Shown here one piece after another: positions 39,802-49,122 of a DNA stretch of 55,175 nucleotides. This DNA comes from an uncultured Vampirovibrio sp. (GTDB lineage: Bacteria > Cyanobacteriota > Vampirovibrionia > Gastranaerophilales > Gastranaerophilaceae), in the NCBI GenBank assembly GCA_910584405.1, contig CAJUAL010000014.1, forward strand, positions 1-55,175. The letters run 5' to 3'. Within the stretch, counting starts at the first letter, position 1; every line of letters begins with the position of its first letter. The notes beneath the pieces were generated by a model. That model was not told the DNA's origin. It was given only the letters and a program-made list of their open reading frames with translations, and did not search any database. Position numbers and translations under genes: made by a program.

Positions 39802-42156
39802 ATGAAAAAAGAATGGGTTTTAGATAGTACAGCGACAAGTGAAAAGTCGCTTATAAAAAGGCTTTTAATATCACGCGGAATTAAAACGGACAAAGAAATG
39901 CACGAATTTCTTCACCCGCTTGAAATGGAAATAACTTCTCCTTACGCATTCACTGATATGGAAAAAACTGTTGAACGAATTTGCCGTGCAATTGAAAATA
40001 ATGAAGTTATTATTATTTATGGTGACTTTGATGCTGACGGAGTTACATCAACTTCTGTTCTTTATAAAACCCTGAAATTTTTAGGTGCAAACGTTCATTA
40101 TTTTATTCCGGACAGAGAAAACGAAGGTCACGGATTTGATAAAAAAGCTTTGATAAAGCTTATGACAACAGTAAAGCCAAAAGTTATAATCTCTGTTGAC
40201 TGCGGGATTTCCGATGTTGACGCAGTGAAATTTATTAATAGCTTTAAAATTATTGATGTCATTATAACAGATCACCACGAAGCACCTGAAGTTTTACCTG
40301 AAGCTTACGCAATAATCAACCCGAAAGCTCCAAACGCGTTAGATGATAAACTAAGCACAAAACAGATAGAACATTTAACATATCTTGCAGGCTGCGGGGT
40401 TGCATTTAAAGTTGCACAGGCATTATTGGCAAAATACGAAAAAACAGAATTTGTTTATGAAATTTTACCGTTTGTAGCTGTCGGAACAGTAGCTGACGTT
40501 GTACCATTATTAGGTGAAAACAGATATTTTGTAACAAAAGGCTTAGAATTAATCTCAAGAGGAAAACATCACGGCTTAACAAGATTGTTGGAAAGTGCAG
40601 GATATAACATTGCAAACGGAATAACCTCTGAGAATATAGCATTTGGCATTGCACCGCGAATCAACGCTTCAGGAAGATTAGATACAGTTGATGCGGCGTT
40701 AAAAGTTTTGATTTCCGAAAATCCTCAGGAAGTTGAAATGGCAGTAACCACTTTGAATGAATTAAACAAGGTTCGCCAGACACTATGTGCTGAAATTTTT
40801 GAACAAGCAGACAAAATGGTTCAGAAAGAAGGAAACAAAAATCCTGCAATAGTTTTATATAGTGATGCTTGGCATATAGGAATTATCGGGATTGTTGCAT
40901 CAAAACTTGTTGAAAAGTATTACAAGCCCGTATTTTTAATGTCATACGTTAAAGAAAAAGACCAATTCAGATGCTCTGCCAGAAGTATTGAAGGGGTTCC
41001 GCTTTATGATGTAATAAACGCAAATGCACCTTTATTTGACGGATTCGGCGGTCATACATTAGCGGCAGGTTTGAGTTTTACGGGTTCTGTAACACCGTTT
41101 GAAGTCGTTAAAAAAGCACTTAACGAAACTGTAAAAGAATATACTTCACAAAAAGAACTGAAACCGTTTGTAAAAATAGATTTAATGGTAGAAGCACAAG
41201 ATATTACACCTGAACTTGTTGAAGAAATTTCACAACTTGAACCGTTCGGGGCTTCAAACCCGAGTCCTGTTTTTGCGATGAATAATATGAAAATTTCCGA
41301 AAAACGCATAATGGGTTCTGATAAATCACATCTTCGCCTGACAGTATCAAACGGAGCAATGGAATTAACCGCAATTTGGTGGAAAATGAGTCATGCACCA
41401 TTATCTAACGGAGATACGCTTGATTTGGCTTTTCATCCGCAAATTAATGAATTTAACGGAAACACTTCAGTACAGCTAATCATTGATGATGTTCATTCAG
41501 ACGCTATTCCTGATGAAGAACCGGCATTGCAAAGTTCTTATAAAATCTACGATAACCGCAATAAAACAGGGATTTTATCTAACGTAAACGATTATATTAA
41601 GTCTTCAAAATTAAATATAAGAGTTTTTGCGGAAAGCAAGTATATTTTAGATACTGTAAAACCATACAGTGAAATAAGTTCAAAAACCTTTACCCGTCAG
41701 GATATTCCACCATGTGACGTTGTAATGTTTTTTGATTATCCGTCAGATAGAAAAACTTTAGATTTAATCTTAGAAAAAGCACAGCCAAAAGGTGTTCATT
41801 TTATGAATTATGAGCCTAAAATTCTTGATGAAGTTGAATTTTTGAAAACATTTAACGGAATGTTAAAATTTGCAGCTCATAATAATGGCGGAAAAGTTGA
41901 ATTGGTAAGATGTTCAAGCTTTTTGGGTAAATCTGTCAAAGTGTTTGAAATGCTTTTGGCATTATATGAAGAAGTCGGATTTATAAGGATTTTGGAAAGT
42001 AATTCATCGTTCTATATAATAGAATTTTTGGGAGCAGATGATATTTCAAAAGTTCTGCACAGCGAAAAATATGCGCAGATTTTTGAATTGATAATCGAAT
42101 GCGAAGAATTTCAAAAAAGCTTATTAGAAGATGATTTAACACAAATTCTTGTGTAA
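39802..42156 (+). CDS. recJ: Single-stranded-DNA 5'-3' exonuclease RecJ, with C-terminal extension
   Basis: 784 residues from the ATG at 39802 (AAAGGA upstream; a TTG 24 codons earlier has no site). DHH phosphoesterase motifs are complete: YGDFDADGVTST (about 73-84), SVDCGISD, TDHHEAPE (the DHH) and GTVADVVPL. DHHA1 has FGGHTLAAGL with its Gly/His signature. The nuclease part acts in recombination and mismatch repair. Beyond the OB domain (ending near 590) there are about 190 extra residues compared with E. coli RecJ, as in Firmicutes/cyanobacterial long forms. Convergent with the XRE gene at 42157, without spacing. Confidence 0.93.
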   Translation: MKKEWVLDSTATSEKSLIKRLLISRGIKTDKEMHEFLHPLEMEITSPYAFTDMEKTVERICRAIENNEVIIIYGDFDADGVTSTSVLYKTLKFLGANVHYFIPDRENEGHGFDKKALIKLMTTVKPKVIISVDCGISDVDAVKFINSFKIIDVIITDHHEAPEVLPEAYAIINPKAPNALDDKLSTKQIEHLTYLAGCGVAFKVAQALLAKYEKTEFVYEILPFVAVGTVADVVPLLGENRYFVTKGLELISRGKHHGLTRLLESAGYNIANGITSENIAFGIAPRINASGRLDTVDAALKVLISENPQEVEMAVTTLNELNKVRQTLCAEIFEQADKMVQKEGNKNPAIVLYSDAWHIGIIGIVASKLVEKYYKPVFLMSYVKEKDQFRCSARSIEGVPLYDVINANAPLFDGFGGHTLAAGLSFTGSVTPFEVVKKALNETVKEYTSQKELKPFVKIDLMVEAQDITPELVEEISQLEPFGASNPSPVFAMNNMKISEKRIMGSDKSHLRLTVSNGAMELTAIWWKMSHAPLSNGDTLDLAFHPQINEFNGNTSVQLIIDDVHSDAIPDEEPALQSSYKIYDNRNKTGILSNVNDYIKSSKLNIRVFAESKYILDTVKPYSEISSKTFTRQDIPPCDVVMFFDYPSDRKTLDLILEKAQPKGVHFMNYEPKILDEVEFLKTFNGMLKFAAHNNGGKVELVRCSSFLGKSVKVFEMLLALYEEVGFIRILESNSSFYIIEFLGADDISKVLHSEKYAQIFELIIECEEFQKSLLEDDLTQILV

Positions 42157-42471
42157 TTATTTAATACTTAAATAAAATTTATAAAGCATTCTTAGAATTT
42201 CTTCATCTGAATCCATACTCTGAACAAGTTCTTTTTTAATTTCTTCCGAGGACTTTAGCGGCTGAAACATATAAAGCTCATAAACCTCAACATTTAACAC
42301 TTGCGCGATTTTTTGCAAAGTTTCAATTGACGGAGAGAATTTACCCGTTTCAAAATAACTTATATTAGGAGTGCCTATACCGACTTTTTCGGCAAGCTGT
42401 TCCTGAGTATACTTTCTTGCTTTTCGAAGTTCTTTAATTTTTTTGCCAAGTAATACTTTAATATTATCCAT
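42157..42471 (-). CDS. XRE-family HTH regulator
   Basis: 104 residues. Cro/CI helix-turn-helix: LLGKKIKELRKARKYTQEQL, AEKVGIGTPNISYFETGK (turn and recognition helix), FSPSIETLQKIAQVLNVEVY. A C-terminal tail (about 70-104) is acidic and helical. It differs from the XRE pair at 15.5-16 kb. It is divergent from the prepilin at 42635. The region between has two direct copies of TAGTATAAA (42528-42536 and 42560-42568), possible operator half-sites over the prepilin promoter. Confidence 0.85.
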   Translation of the reverse strand: MDNIKVLLGKKIKELRKARKYTQEQLAEKVGIGTPNISYFETGKFSPSIETLQKIAQVLNVEVYELYMFQPLKSSEEIKKELVQSMDSDEEILRMLYKFYLSIK

Positions 42472-42541
42472 TTTATCCTCTGGAAAATATTATTATAAGA
42501 ATCCGCGAAAATTAAAATACAATAACATAGTATAAAACACC

Positions 42542-42570
42542 TTGACTTATATAGTAAAATAGTATAAATT
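42542..42570 (+). promoter_or_regulatory. Possible promoter of the 42.6-kb prepilin, with direct repeats
   Basis: TTGACT (42542-42547) and TATAAA/TAAATT 15-17 nt later. The direct repeat TAGTATAAA brackets it (42528 and 42560). Candidate control point for the divergent XRE protein. Confidence 0.4.
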
Positions 42571-42634
42571 TATAGTTGTATTATATAAATATTTAATTTT
42601 ATATAGAATAATTAGATAAAACATGAGGTGAAGG

Positions 42635-43360
42635 ATGAAAAAAGATGCGTTTACATTGGCAGGTACTACGTACGTAAACCTGCCACAGATTATTGCTAAA
42701 GCAGGATTTACCCTTGCTGAGGTATTGATTACTCTTGGAATTATCGGGGTAGTAGCAGCGATGACTATTCCAAGCTTAATGGCTCATTTTCAAAAGGAAC
42801 AAACCGTAACAAAATTAAAAAAAGCTATTTCGGTTATAAATCAAGCTTACAGACTTTCTTATGATGATGTCGGAGAACCTGAAAGCGCCTTTGCTTTAGG
42901 AGCAGAAGAGTATTTTAAGCAATATTGGGCACCTTATATTAAAGTTTTATCATACTGTTCAAAACCTGAAGAATGCGGGTATAAATCACTTTACCCTTGG
43001 AAATATTACAACAAAAAACAAGTTGATATTTGTTTAATTGCCCCAACAGCAAGAACAACATTTTATTCAATGGACGGCGTATTGTATGTAATCTTAACAA
43101 CAGCAGGTGATATGACACAACCGAATCACAATATTTATATAGATATAAACGGTGGCGCAGGACCTAATATAATGGGACGGGATGTTTTTGTTCTTACATG
43201 TGTACAAAAAGACGGCGGCGGAGTAAGACCTTACGGATATGAAAAAACTAACGCACAAATAAATACCCTTTGTTCAAAAACAGGCGGTTCAGGCTCTGTA
43301 TACTGTGCGGAAAAAATCCTGCGCGCAGGCTGGAAAATTGAGAAAGACTATCCATGGTAG
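42635..43360 (+). CDS. Prepilin-like protein with a repeat-expanded leader
   Basis: 241 residues. The class III signal is AGFTLAEVLITLGIIGVVAA (cleavage after Gly24, Glu at mature position 5). The leader is unusually long (24 residues) and already contains AFTLA at residues 5-9. Residues 8-17 are encoded by a near-perfect 29-bp palindrome (42657-42685, arms TGGCAGGT / ACCTGCCA around TACGTACGTA). The globular part has Cys pairs and DINGGAGPNIMGRDVF, the family signature shared with the prepilins at 16.6 and 49.5 kb. The ribosome site GAGGTG is good. A filament subunit or minor pilin is likely. Confidence 0.88.
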   Translation: MKKDAFTLAGTTYVNLPQIIAKAGFTLAEVLITLGIIGVVAAMTIPSLMAHFQKEQTVTKLKKAISVINQAYRLSYDDVGEPESAFALGAEEYFKQYWAPYIKVLSYCSKPEECGYKSLYPWKYYNKKQVDICLIAPTARTTFYSMDGVLYVILTTAGDMTQPNHNIYIDINGGAGPNIMGRDVFVLTCVQKDGGGVRPYGYEKTNAQINTLCSKTGGSGSVYCAEKILRAGWKIEKDYPW

Positions 43361-43374
43361 GGGTAAATTAACTT

Positions 43375-43468
43375 GTCATTCTGACGCAAGTCAGAATCTA
43401 TCAATGTTGGTTTAACCCATAAGGGGCATATTGACATGGATAGACCCTGAATCCGGTTCAGGGTGACA
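43375..43468. repeat. Inverted pair of palindromic repeats (REPIN-like)
   Basis: The left unit GTCATTCTGAC...GTCAGAATCTATC (43375-43401) faces the right unit GGATAGACCC...GGGTGAC (43438-43467). The spacer AATGTTGGTTTAACCCATAA closely matches that at 31.2 kb. It lies 15 bp after the prepilin stop. Confidence 0.75.
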
Positions 43469-43492
43469 TTTTCGGTTTCAAGCAAAATAAAT

Positions 43493-43515
43493 AGCCGTGT
43501 GGGGACGGCTTTTTT
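43493..43515 (+). terminator. Intrinsic terminator
   Basis: AGCCGT-GTGGGG-ACGGCT followed by TTTTT, after the prepilin gene and repeat pair. Confidence 0.75.
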
Positions 43516-43671
43516 AAAAGGTTATTATGTAGGAGAAAATAAAGAAAAAGAAAAAAAGTTTGTGTGTACATGTTATATGTACCCAAATTTTCTTTTAAAA
43601 TAACATTTTATCAGGCATCTTTTACAATTCTTAATGTTTTTATAAAAATACATAACTTATACTTGAATTGT

Positions 43672-43699
43672 TTGCATTATGTGGTTTTTCAAGTACAAT
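43672..43699 (+). promoter_or_regulatory. Possible promoter of the lpt operon
   Basis: TTGCAT (43672-43677), 16-nt spacer, TACAAT (43694-43699), 26 nt before the lptB start. The rest of 43516-43671 is AT-rich with a GTACAT/ATGTAC palindrome near 43565-43580 and no ORF. Confidence 0.4.
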
Positions 43700-43724
43700 A
43701 AAATTAAGAATGTAAGGGGATAAG

Positions 43725-44450
43725 ATGAGAATAGAGGCAAAAAATTTAATAAAAATCTATGGTGACAGAAGCGTTGTTAATGATGTATCTTTCAGCATTA
43801 ACAAAGGTGAAGTTGTATGTCTTTTAGGACCGAACGGAGCAGGTAAAACAACTACATTTTATATGGTTGTCGGACTTGTTAAGCCTAATAAAGGAAGTAT
43901 CACTCTTGACGGGGAAGAAATTTCATCATGGCCGATGCACGTCAGAGCAAAAGCAGGTATCGGTTATCTTCCGCAAGAAGCATCAAGTTTCAGAAGCCTG
44001 TCGGTTGAAGATAATATTAAATTAGTTTTGCAAATGAATGATAAATTGACAGAATGCGAAAAGAAAAAGAAACTTGAAGAATTATTATCAGAATTTGGTG
44101 TATTAAGATTACGTAGTGCTTCAGCAATCTCACTATCAGGCGGTGAACGACGCCGTGTCGAACTTGCAAGAGCTTTGGCTGCAAGTCCTGATTTTATCCT
44201 TCTTGATGAACCTTTTACAGGTATTGACCCGATTGCAATCGGAGAAATTAAAGACAATATCAGAAAACTATCGGAAGAAAAAGGCTTAGGTGTACTTATC
44301 ACTGACCATAACCCTAAAGCTACTTTATCTATTACCGATAGAGCTTATGTTATATTTGACGGTAAAATTAAAATTCAAGGTAAAAGTGAAGAAGTCGCTG
44401 TTGACCCTGTTGCTAAAGAGTTTTATTTAGGAAAGGATTTCACTTTATAA
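43725..44450 (+). CDS. lptB: LPS export ABC transporter ATPase
   Basis: 241 residues. Walker A GPNGAGKTTTFYMV, Q-loop GYLPQEASSFRSLSVEDN, signature LSGGERRRVELARAL, Walker B FILLDEPFTGID and H-loop TDHNP: a complete ABC ATPase of the LptB branch. It powers extraction of LPS from the inner membrane with LptF/LptG. Its stop overlaps the permease start by one base (TAATG), so the two are coupled. Confidence 0.93.
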   Translation: MRIEAKNLIKIYGDRSVVNDVSFSINKGEVVCLLGPNGAGKTTTFYMVVGLVKPNKGSITLDGEEISSWPMHVRAKAGIGYLPQEASSFRSLSVEDNIKLVLQMNDKLTECEKKKKLEELLSEFGVLRLRSASAISLSGGERRRVELARALAASPDFILLDEPFTGIDPIAIGEIKDNIRKLSEEKGLGVLITDHNPKATLSITDRAYVIFDGKIKIQGKSEEVAVDPVAKEFYLGKDFTL

Positions 44451-45568
44451 TGAATTTCAAATTACCTAAAATTACTATTTATGACAGATATATGTTCAAA
44501 CAGGTAACACTTGCTTCTTGTGTTGCAATTTTACTGTTTACGATTGTCTGGATTGCACCTGAAACTTTATTAAGTACAATCCGAGGAGCTTTATCAGGTG
44601 AATACGGATTAAAAACAGCGCTGTTGCTTTTATTCTACGAATTACCGAAAATCTTAGATAAAGCTTTCCCCGTAGGATTGCTTTTGGGAACATTATTTAC
44701 TTTTGATAAAATGAGTAAAGATTCTGAGCTGACAATTTTTAGAGCCGTCGGAATGTCTTTCCCGAGAATTATTGCACCTGTTGTTGCATTAAGTATTATT
44801 TTTACAATTTTATGCTTTATAACCGGGGATAAAGGAACTCCTATGGCTGCTGAAAAAATGAGAGCAATCAGAGGTACTTTGAAAACTTCTCAATACATTT
44901 ACACTCAAAAAGATGATACCGGCCACCCCCTGGTTGCAGTTGTCGTATCTAAGTCTGTTGAAAGAGATTTACAAAATATTATGGTGCTTGATTTTTCAAA
45001 CGAGGTTTATCAAGATGTTCACCAACTTTCTAATATTTACTCTGCCAAAAAAGGAACCGCTTATGATGATAAATGGGTTCTTGAAGATATTACAAATTAC
45101 AGAATTTCTAACGACGGAATTTATTTTGACATAAGACATATTGATAAAATGAATATCCTAAACGGAGATGCAGCAACAAACGCGTATACACTTATGAGTT
45201 ATTCTAACGTTAAAGAACGTGATATTAACAACAAAGATCTTGCTAAATATGTAAAACTGCTAAAACAAGAAAAACTTTCAGAAGAATACAACGGAACATT
45301 AAACAAATACTTACAAAGATTTTTCCACCCGCTTGTATGTATCTTACTGGCAATCTTAGGTTGTATTTTAGGTTTCAGCAAACCAAGAGAACAACGTTTG
45401 GTCGGCTTTACAATTGCAATCGGATGTATATTTGTTTATTATATAACCCTGCCATTTTTCGATCTTTTGGCAGAAAAAGAGATTCTATCTCCATATATAA
45501 CTTCAACTTTTCCAATTTTAGCATTCACAGCTGCTATTTGTGCATTCTACAAATCAAAGGACTTATAA
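44450..45568 (+). CDS. LptF/LptG-family permease (YjgP/YjgQ)
   Basis: 372 residues. Three transmembrane helices at the N-terminus (ITIYDRYMFKQVTLASCVAI, ALLLLFYELPKILDKAFPVG, FPRIIAPVVALSIIFTILC), a periplasmic jellyroll region (about 125-290) and three more helices at the C-terminus. The LYEL/Y-P motif around YELPKILDKAFPVG is typical. With LptB it forms the LPS-extracting complex. Only one permease is encoded here, so it may be a homodimer as proposed for cyanobacteria-like lineages, or its partner lies elsewhere. Confidence 0.9.
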   Translation: MNFKLPKITIYDRYMFKQVTLASCVAILLFTIVWIAPETLLSTIRGALSGEYGLKTALLLLFYELPKILDKAFPVGLLLGTLFTFDKMSKDSELTIFRAVGMSFPRIIAPVVALSIIFTILCFITGDKGTPMAAEKMRAIRGTLKTSQYIYTQKDDTGHPLVAVVVSKSVERDLQNIMVLDFSNEVYQDVHQLSNIYSAKKGTAYDDKWVLEDITNYRISNDGIYFDIRHIDKMNILNGDAATNAYTLMSYSNVKERDINNKDLAKYVKLLKQEKLSEEYNGTLNKYLQRFFHPLVCILLAILGCILGFSKPREQRLVGFTIAIGCIFVYYITLPFFDLLAEKEILSPYITSTFPILAFTAAICAFYKSKDL

Positions 45569-45569
45569 T

Positions 45570-46379
45570 ATGAAAAAATTAAAATTATTCTTAAGCTTAG
45601 CATTATTATTTTTCTGTATTTCACCGTCATTTGCTATTGGTGATATAACAATAGATAAAGACAATGGGATTTATCATATTACTTTAAAAGGTGAAAAAAT
45701 AAAGAAAAAAATTAAGTTTATAGCTTCAGAAGACTTAATCACAAACCGCGAAGCTCACATTAAATCAGGTGCAACGCTAACTGTTAACGCGGGATTTTTT
45801 GACCCTAAAAACGGAAAAACAATATCTTACATTGTTACAGACAGAATGACGGCAGCTGACCCGATGTTTAACAGCGCACTTCTTGCAAACCCGTTTTTCA
45901 GAAAAAACATGAACACCGTATTAAACCGTTCTGAATTTAGAGTTATGCAATGCGGAAATAAATTTAATTACGAAATAGTTTCACATAAAGCAGAAGTTCC
46001 GTTTGGCTGTTCACTTATTACATCCGCTCAAGGCGGCCCCTTAATCTTACCTGAATTAAAAATGGAAGAAGAAGGATTCATAGTAAAAAATGCCGAAGGC
46101 GAAGTAATTAGAGAATCAGCTTCCGTACTGCATAAAACATCAAGAACAATCATAGGTTTAAAAGGTACTGATGAATGTCATGTTCTGATTATTACAGACG
46201 AAAACCCTATGGATTTATACGAAGTTCAAAAATTATGCAAAGACCTGAAACTTGATCGTGCAATGGCATTTGACGGCGGCAGCTCAACTTCTATGAACTA
46301 TAAAAATAACATTGAAGTTGTATCCCTAAAAGGTGACGGCGCAGGTCGTATGCTAAAATCATTTATGGTTGTTTATTAA
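45570..46379 (+). CDS. Exported phosphodiester glycosidase-like (NAGPA domain) protein
   Basis: 269 residues from the ATG at 45570 (AAAGGA upstream; the frame extends to 45540 without reason). A signal peptide (1-22, ending SPSFA) precedes a NAGPA/DUF2233 domain: VNAGFFDPKNG, SAQGGPLIL, RTIIGLKG and AFDGGSSTSMNY are its conserved blocks. The family removes GlcNAc from phosphodiesters or acts on envelope polysaccharide. The gene starts one base after the permease stop, in the lptB operon, so a role in surface-glycan maturation is plausible. Confidence 0.87.
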   Translation: MKKLKLFLSLALLFFCISPSFAIGDITIDKDNGIYHITLKGEKIKKKIKFIASEDLITNREAHIKSGATLTVNAGFFDPKNGKTISYIVTDRMTAADPMFNSALLANPFFRKNMNTVLNRSEFRVMQCGNKFNYEIVSHKAEVPFGCSLITSAQGGPLILPELKMEEEGFIVKNAEGEVIRESASVLHKTSRTIIGLKGTDECHVLIITDENPMDLYEVQKLCKDLKLDRAMAFDGGSSTSMNYKNNIEVVSLKGDGAGRMLKSFMVVY

Positions 46380-46497
46380 GAAATCGTAATATATATTAAA
46401 GTTTTATCCATATAATGTCGTTATACAACATAGTAATTTTAAACCGTTAAAACTAAAAGGTACCGACAAAAGTGTCGATTTAAACAAACTTGAAGGA

Positions 46498-48177
46498 ATG
46501 CGGCTTACCGAAAAAAATAAGTCTATTTTTCAAGGAAAAGTCGACACAAACGGTGATGGTAAAATTGACACAAATGACATCATTGATACAAATGGTGACG
46601 GTATTATAAACGGAGATGAAGTCGGAAAACTTCAACAATTTTTAAACAAACTTGGCGGTCGTGACCATAAAACATCAGCTAAAGACTTCCATGCAGATAA
46701 AGCAACAAACCAAACCGCTTTTGAAGCCTTAAATGCTTTTGCAGATCAACAAGCAGCAATAAGCGGTAATAAAGGATACAAAGAAGAAAACGGTAATACA
46801 ACAACACAAATTAATCCTGACGGAAGCAAAACAGAAACAACAAACGAAGACGGTACATTAACACATACAACATATCCTAAAGATTCGAATAAACCGTCAA
46901 GCAAACTTGAACAAAGTGTTGAAAATACAAATTATTCTGAATACACATACGATGGAGATGTAACAACAACTCATAAATACAATGGTTTTGACAACAGCGG
47001 AACCCTTGAATCAATAACCGTAAGCGGTCAAAAAGAATCCGCACCGTCGGTTTTGGGACTTCCTACAGAAGAAGCAACAACAGAAGCAACATTTAAATCA
47101 GAAGAAGATTTACAAGCAGGCAGACCGTCATCAAAAACCTTCAAATATGACGGAATGACAACCACTATTCAATATGAATACAATTCCCGCGGAGAAATAA
47201 AAGCAAGCGGACAAGTAAGTCATGACGAATTTAAAACCGTATATTATAAACAAGGAAAAGATGGTACAATAACCGAAATATCAGAAGAAGATTACAACAA
47301 AACAGATGCCCCTGTTGATAAACCTTCTGAAGAAGATGTTCCGGTAAAAAATGATAAACAAGAACCTTATGAAGTCAAACGCGGAGACAGCCTGTGGAAA
47401 ATTGCAAAAAAACAACTTGGCGGTAATCCAACAGCAACTCAAATTGCAAACTTTGTAGATGATATTATGAAAGCAAACCCGAATTTAAAATGGGATAGTC
47501 GCCATTATAACGTAATGATTCACACTGGAGATAAAATAAACCTTCCAACAACAGAAAAAGCAGAAGAACCTGTAATTGAGAACTCCGAAACAACTTATAA
47601 CATAGAAAATGACCCTGTATATAAAGGAATTACCGATGAGGGTAAAAAAGCTGAATACAAAGAGTTTATGACAAACTGGAAAGACGGCAACACCGTATCT
47701 GTCGGCGAAGGCGAAGAAAAACAAGATTACACTCAAACAACCCTTTCTGACGGAACACGAGTATTTTCTCAAGGCGTAATGCAGTACGGAATAAATGCTG
47801 AGTGTAAACCTGGTGATGAAATCTGGAAAGATGATACAACAGTAGATTTTGGTGGCAAAATATACACTAGAAAAACCGTAGATACAAATTATCATTATCT
47901 GGAAATCGACGGACAAAACTTTGGCATAAATTCAAAAGGCGAACCGTATCAGCTTAAAGAAGGAAACTCAATGACAACAAGAGGCGGTGAAACCTTTACT
48001 GTTAAGAAAAACCCGTTAGACGGAACGTTATACCTTGAAGGGGCTAACGGTAAAAAATTCAAAATAACACCTGATCAGGGTAAAGGTGATGAAATTCCAT
48101 CATTACCTGATGCCTTTGAACCTACAATAAAAAATAATGGTATTGATAACCCGAATGCAGAAACTTTTTACGCTTAA
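46498..48177 (+). CDS. EF-hand/LysM protein, N-terminus uncertain
   Basis: 559 residues from the ATG at 46498, but the true start is doubtful. The same frame is open back to 46390 and reads like coding sequence (KLKGTDKSVDLNKLEG) without an ATG. An ATG at 46415 lies in another frame and would join after a one-base insertion near 46430. Two calcium-loop motifs DTNGDGKIDTND and DTNGDGIINGDE (16-41) open the protein. Thr/Lys-rich repeats with NPDGSKTETTNEDG follow. A LysM domain (about 291-342, YEVKRGDSLWKIAKK) should bind peptidoglycan. No signal peptide is visible. The C-terminal part is unassigned. Related in style to the calpain/LysM protein at 51.8 kb. Confidence 0.65.
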   Translation: MRLTEKNKSIFQGKVDTNGDGKIDTNDIIDTNGDGIINGDEVGKLQQFLNKLGGRDHKTSAKDFHADKATNQTAFEALNAFADQQAAISGNKGYKEENGNTTTQINPDGSKTETTNEDGTLTHTTYPKDSNKPSSKLEQSVENTNYSEYTYDGDVTTTHKYNGFDNSGTLESITVSGQKESAPSVLGLPTEEATTEATFKSEEDLQAGRPSSKTFKYDGMTTTIQYEYNSRGEIKASGQVSHDEFKTVYYKQGKDGTITEISEEDYNKTDAPVDKPSEEDVPVKNDKQEPYEVKRGDSLWKIAKKQLGGNPTATQIANFVDDIMKANPNLKWDSRHYNVMIHTGDKINLPTTEKAEEPVIENSETTYNIENDPVYKGITDEGKKAEYKEFMTNWKDGNTVSVGEGEEKQDYTQTTLSDGTRVFSQGVMQYGINAECKPGDEIWKDDTTVDFGGKIYTRKTVDTNYHYLEIDGQNFGINSKGEPYQLKEGNSMTTRGGETFTVKKNPLDGTLYLEGANGKKFKITPDQGKGDEIPSLPDAFEPTIKNNGIDNPNAETFYA

Positions 48178-48214
48178 ATAAACAGCATTTGAAAACAAAT
48201 ATTTATATGATAGC

Positions 48215-48250
48215 ATAGAGTTACGTGAAAATTTGCGTAACTCTATATTT
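48215..48250 (+). terminator. Terminator before speE
   Basis: A perfect 11-bp stem ATAGAGTTACG / CGTAACTCTAT with a 10-nt loop, then ATTTATG. It ends 20 nt before the speE start, so speE needs its own promoter or read-through. Confidence 0.65.
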
Positions 48251-48269
48251 ATGAAAGGGAAAAATAAAA

Positions 48270-49121
48270 ATGAAAAACGGTATAGAAAACGGTTACTATC
48301 ATGAAATTACTCCGAACGGATTCGGAATTGCAATTAAGGCAGGAAAAGTTTTATTTTCAGACAATTCTCCGTTCCAAAAAGTTGAAGTCTTTGAAACAGA
48401 ATCAACTTTAGGCAGAATCCTTACACTTGATGATTTAATGATGACAACAGAAGGTGATGAATACCATTACCACGAAATGATTGCACACATTCCAATGATG
48501 CAGCACCCTGAACCAAAATCCGTACTTGTTATAGGCGGCGGCGACGGCGGTACAATCAGAGAAGTTATGAAACATAAAACCGTTGAGCGTGCTGTTTTAT
48601 GCGAAATCGACGGAATGGTTATCGAAGCTTGTAAAAAACACCTTCCGACAATCTCTTGCGAGCTTGATAACCCTAAAGTTGAAATCCTTGTTCAAGACGC
48701 CATCGAATATATGAAAGATAAAAAAGATGAATTTGATATAATTTTAATTGATTCAACAGACCCAATGGGTCCTGGGGAAGGCTTATTTACAGACGAGTTT
48801 TACACAAACGTTAAAAATGCATTGAAAAAAGGCGGTATCATGGTTGCACAATCAGAATCACCGTTTGCTCAAGCTGATTCTGTTGAAAAAATGTACAAAC
48901 AACTGAAAAAAGTATTCCCTGTTGTTTCAACTTACACATCAAACATCCCAACATATCCCGGCGGATACTGGGCTTGGGCTTTTTGCTCAGTTGATGTAAA
49001 ACCTTTGGAATACTACAACGAAGAACGTGCAGCTGAAATTATTCCGACTTGTAAGATTTATAATAAAGAATATCATAATGCACGATTCGCATTACCGAAT
49101 TATTTAAAAGAAATTTTATAA
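48270..49121 (+). CDS. speE: Spermidine synthase
   Basis: 283 residues. It transfers an aminopropyl group from decarboxylated SAM to putrescine. A small N-terminal beta domain (1-65) is followed by a Rossmann methyltransferase-like fold: VLVIGGGDGGTIREV (dcSAM binding), DEYHYHEMIAHI, EIDGMVIEAC, and ILIDSTDPMGPGEGLFT with the catalytic Asp. Family length is normal. Its likely upstream partner in the window is the arginine/lysine decarboxylase gene at 17.8 kb. The ribosome site is AAAGGG. Confidence 0.95.
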   Translation: MKNGIENGYYHEITPNGFGIAIKAGKVLFSDNSPFQKVEVFETESTLGRILTLDDLMMTTEGDEYHYHEMIAHIPMMQHPEPKSVLVIGGGDGGTIREVMKHKTVERAVLCEIDGMVIEACKKHLPTISCELDNPKVEILVQDAIEYMKDKKDEFDIILIDSTDPMGPGEGLFTDEFYTNVKNALKKGGIMVAQSESPFAQADSVEKMYKQLKKVFPVVSTYTSNIPTYPGGYWAWAFCSVDVKPLEYYNEERAAEIIPTCKIYNKEYHNARFALPNYLKEIL

Positions 49122-49122
49122 T

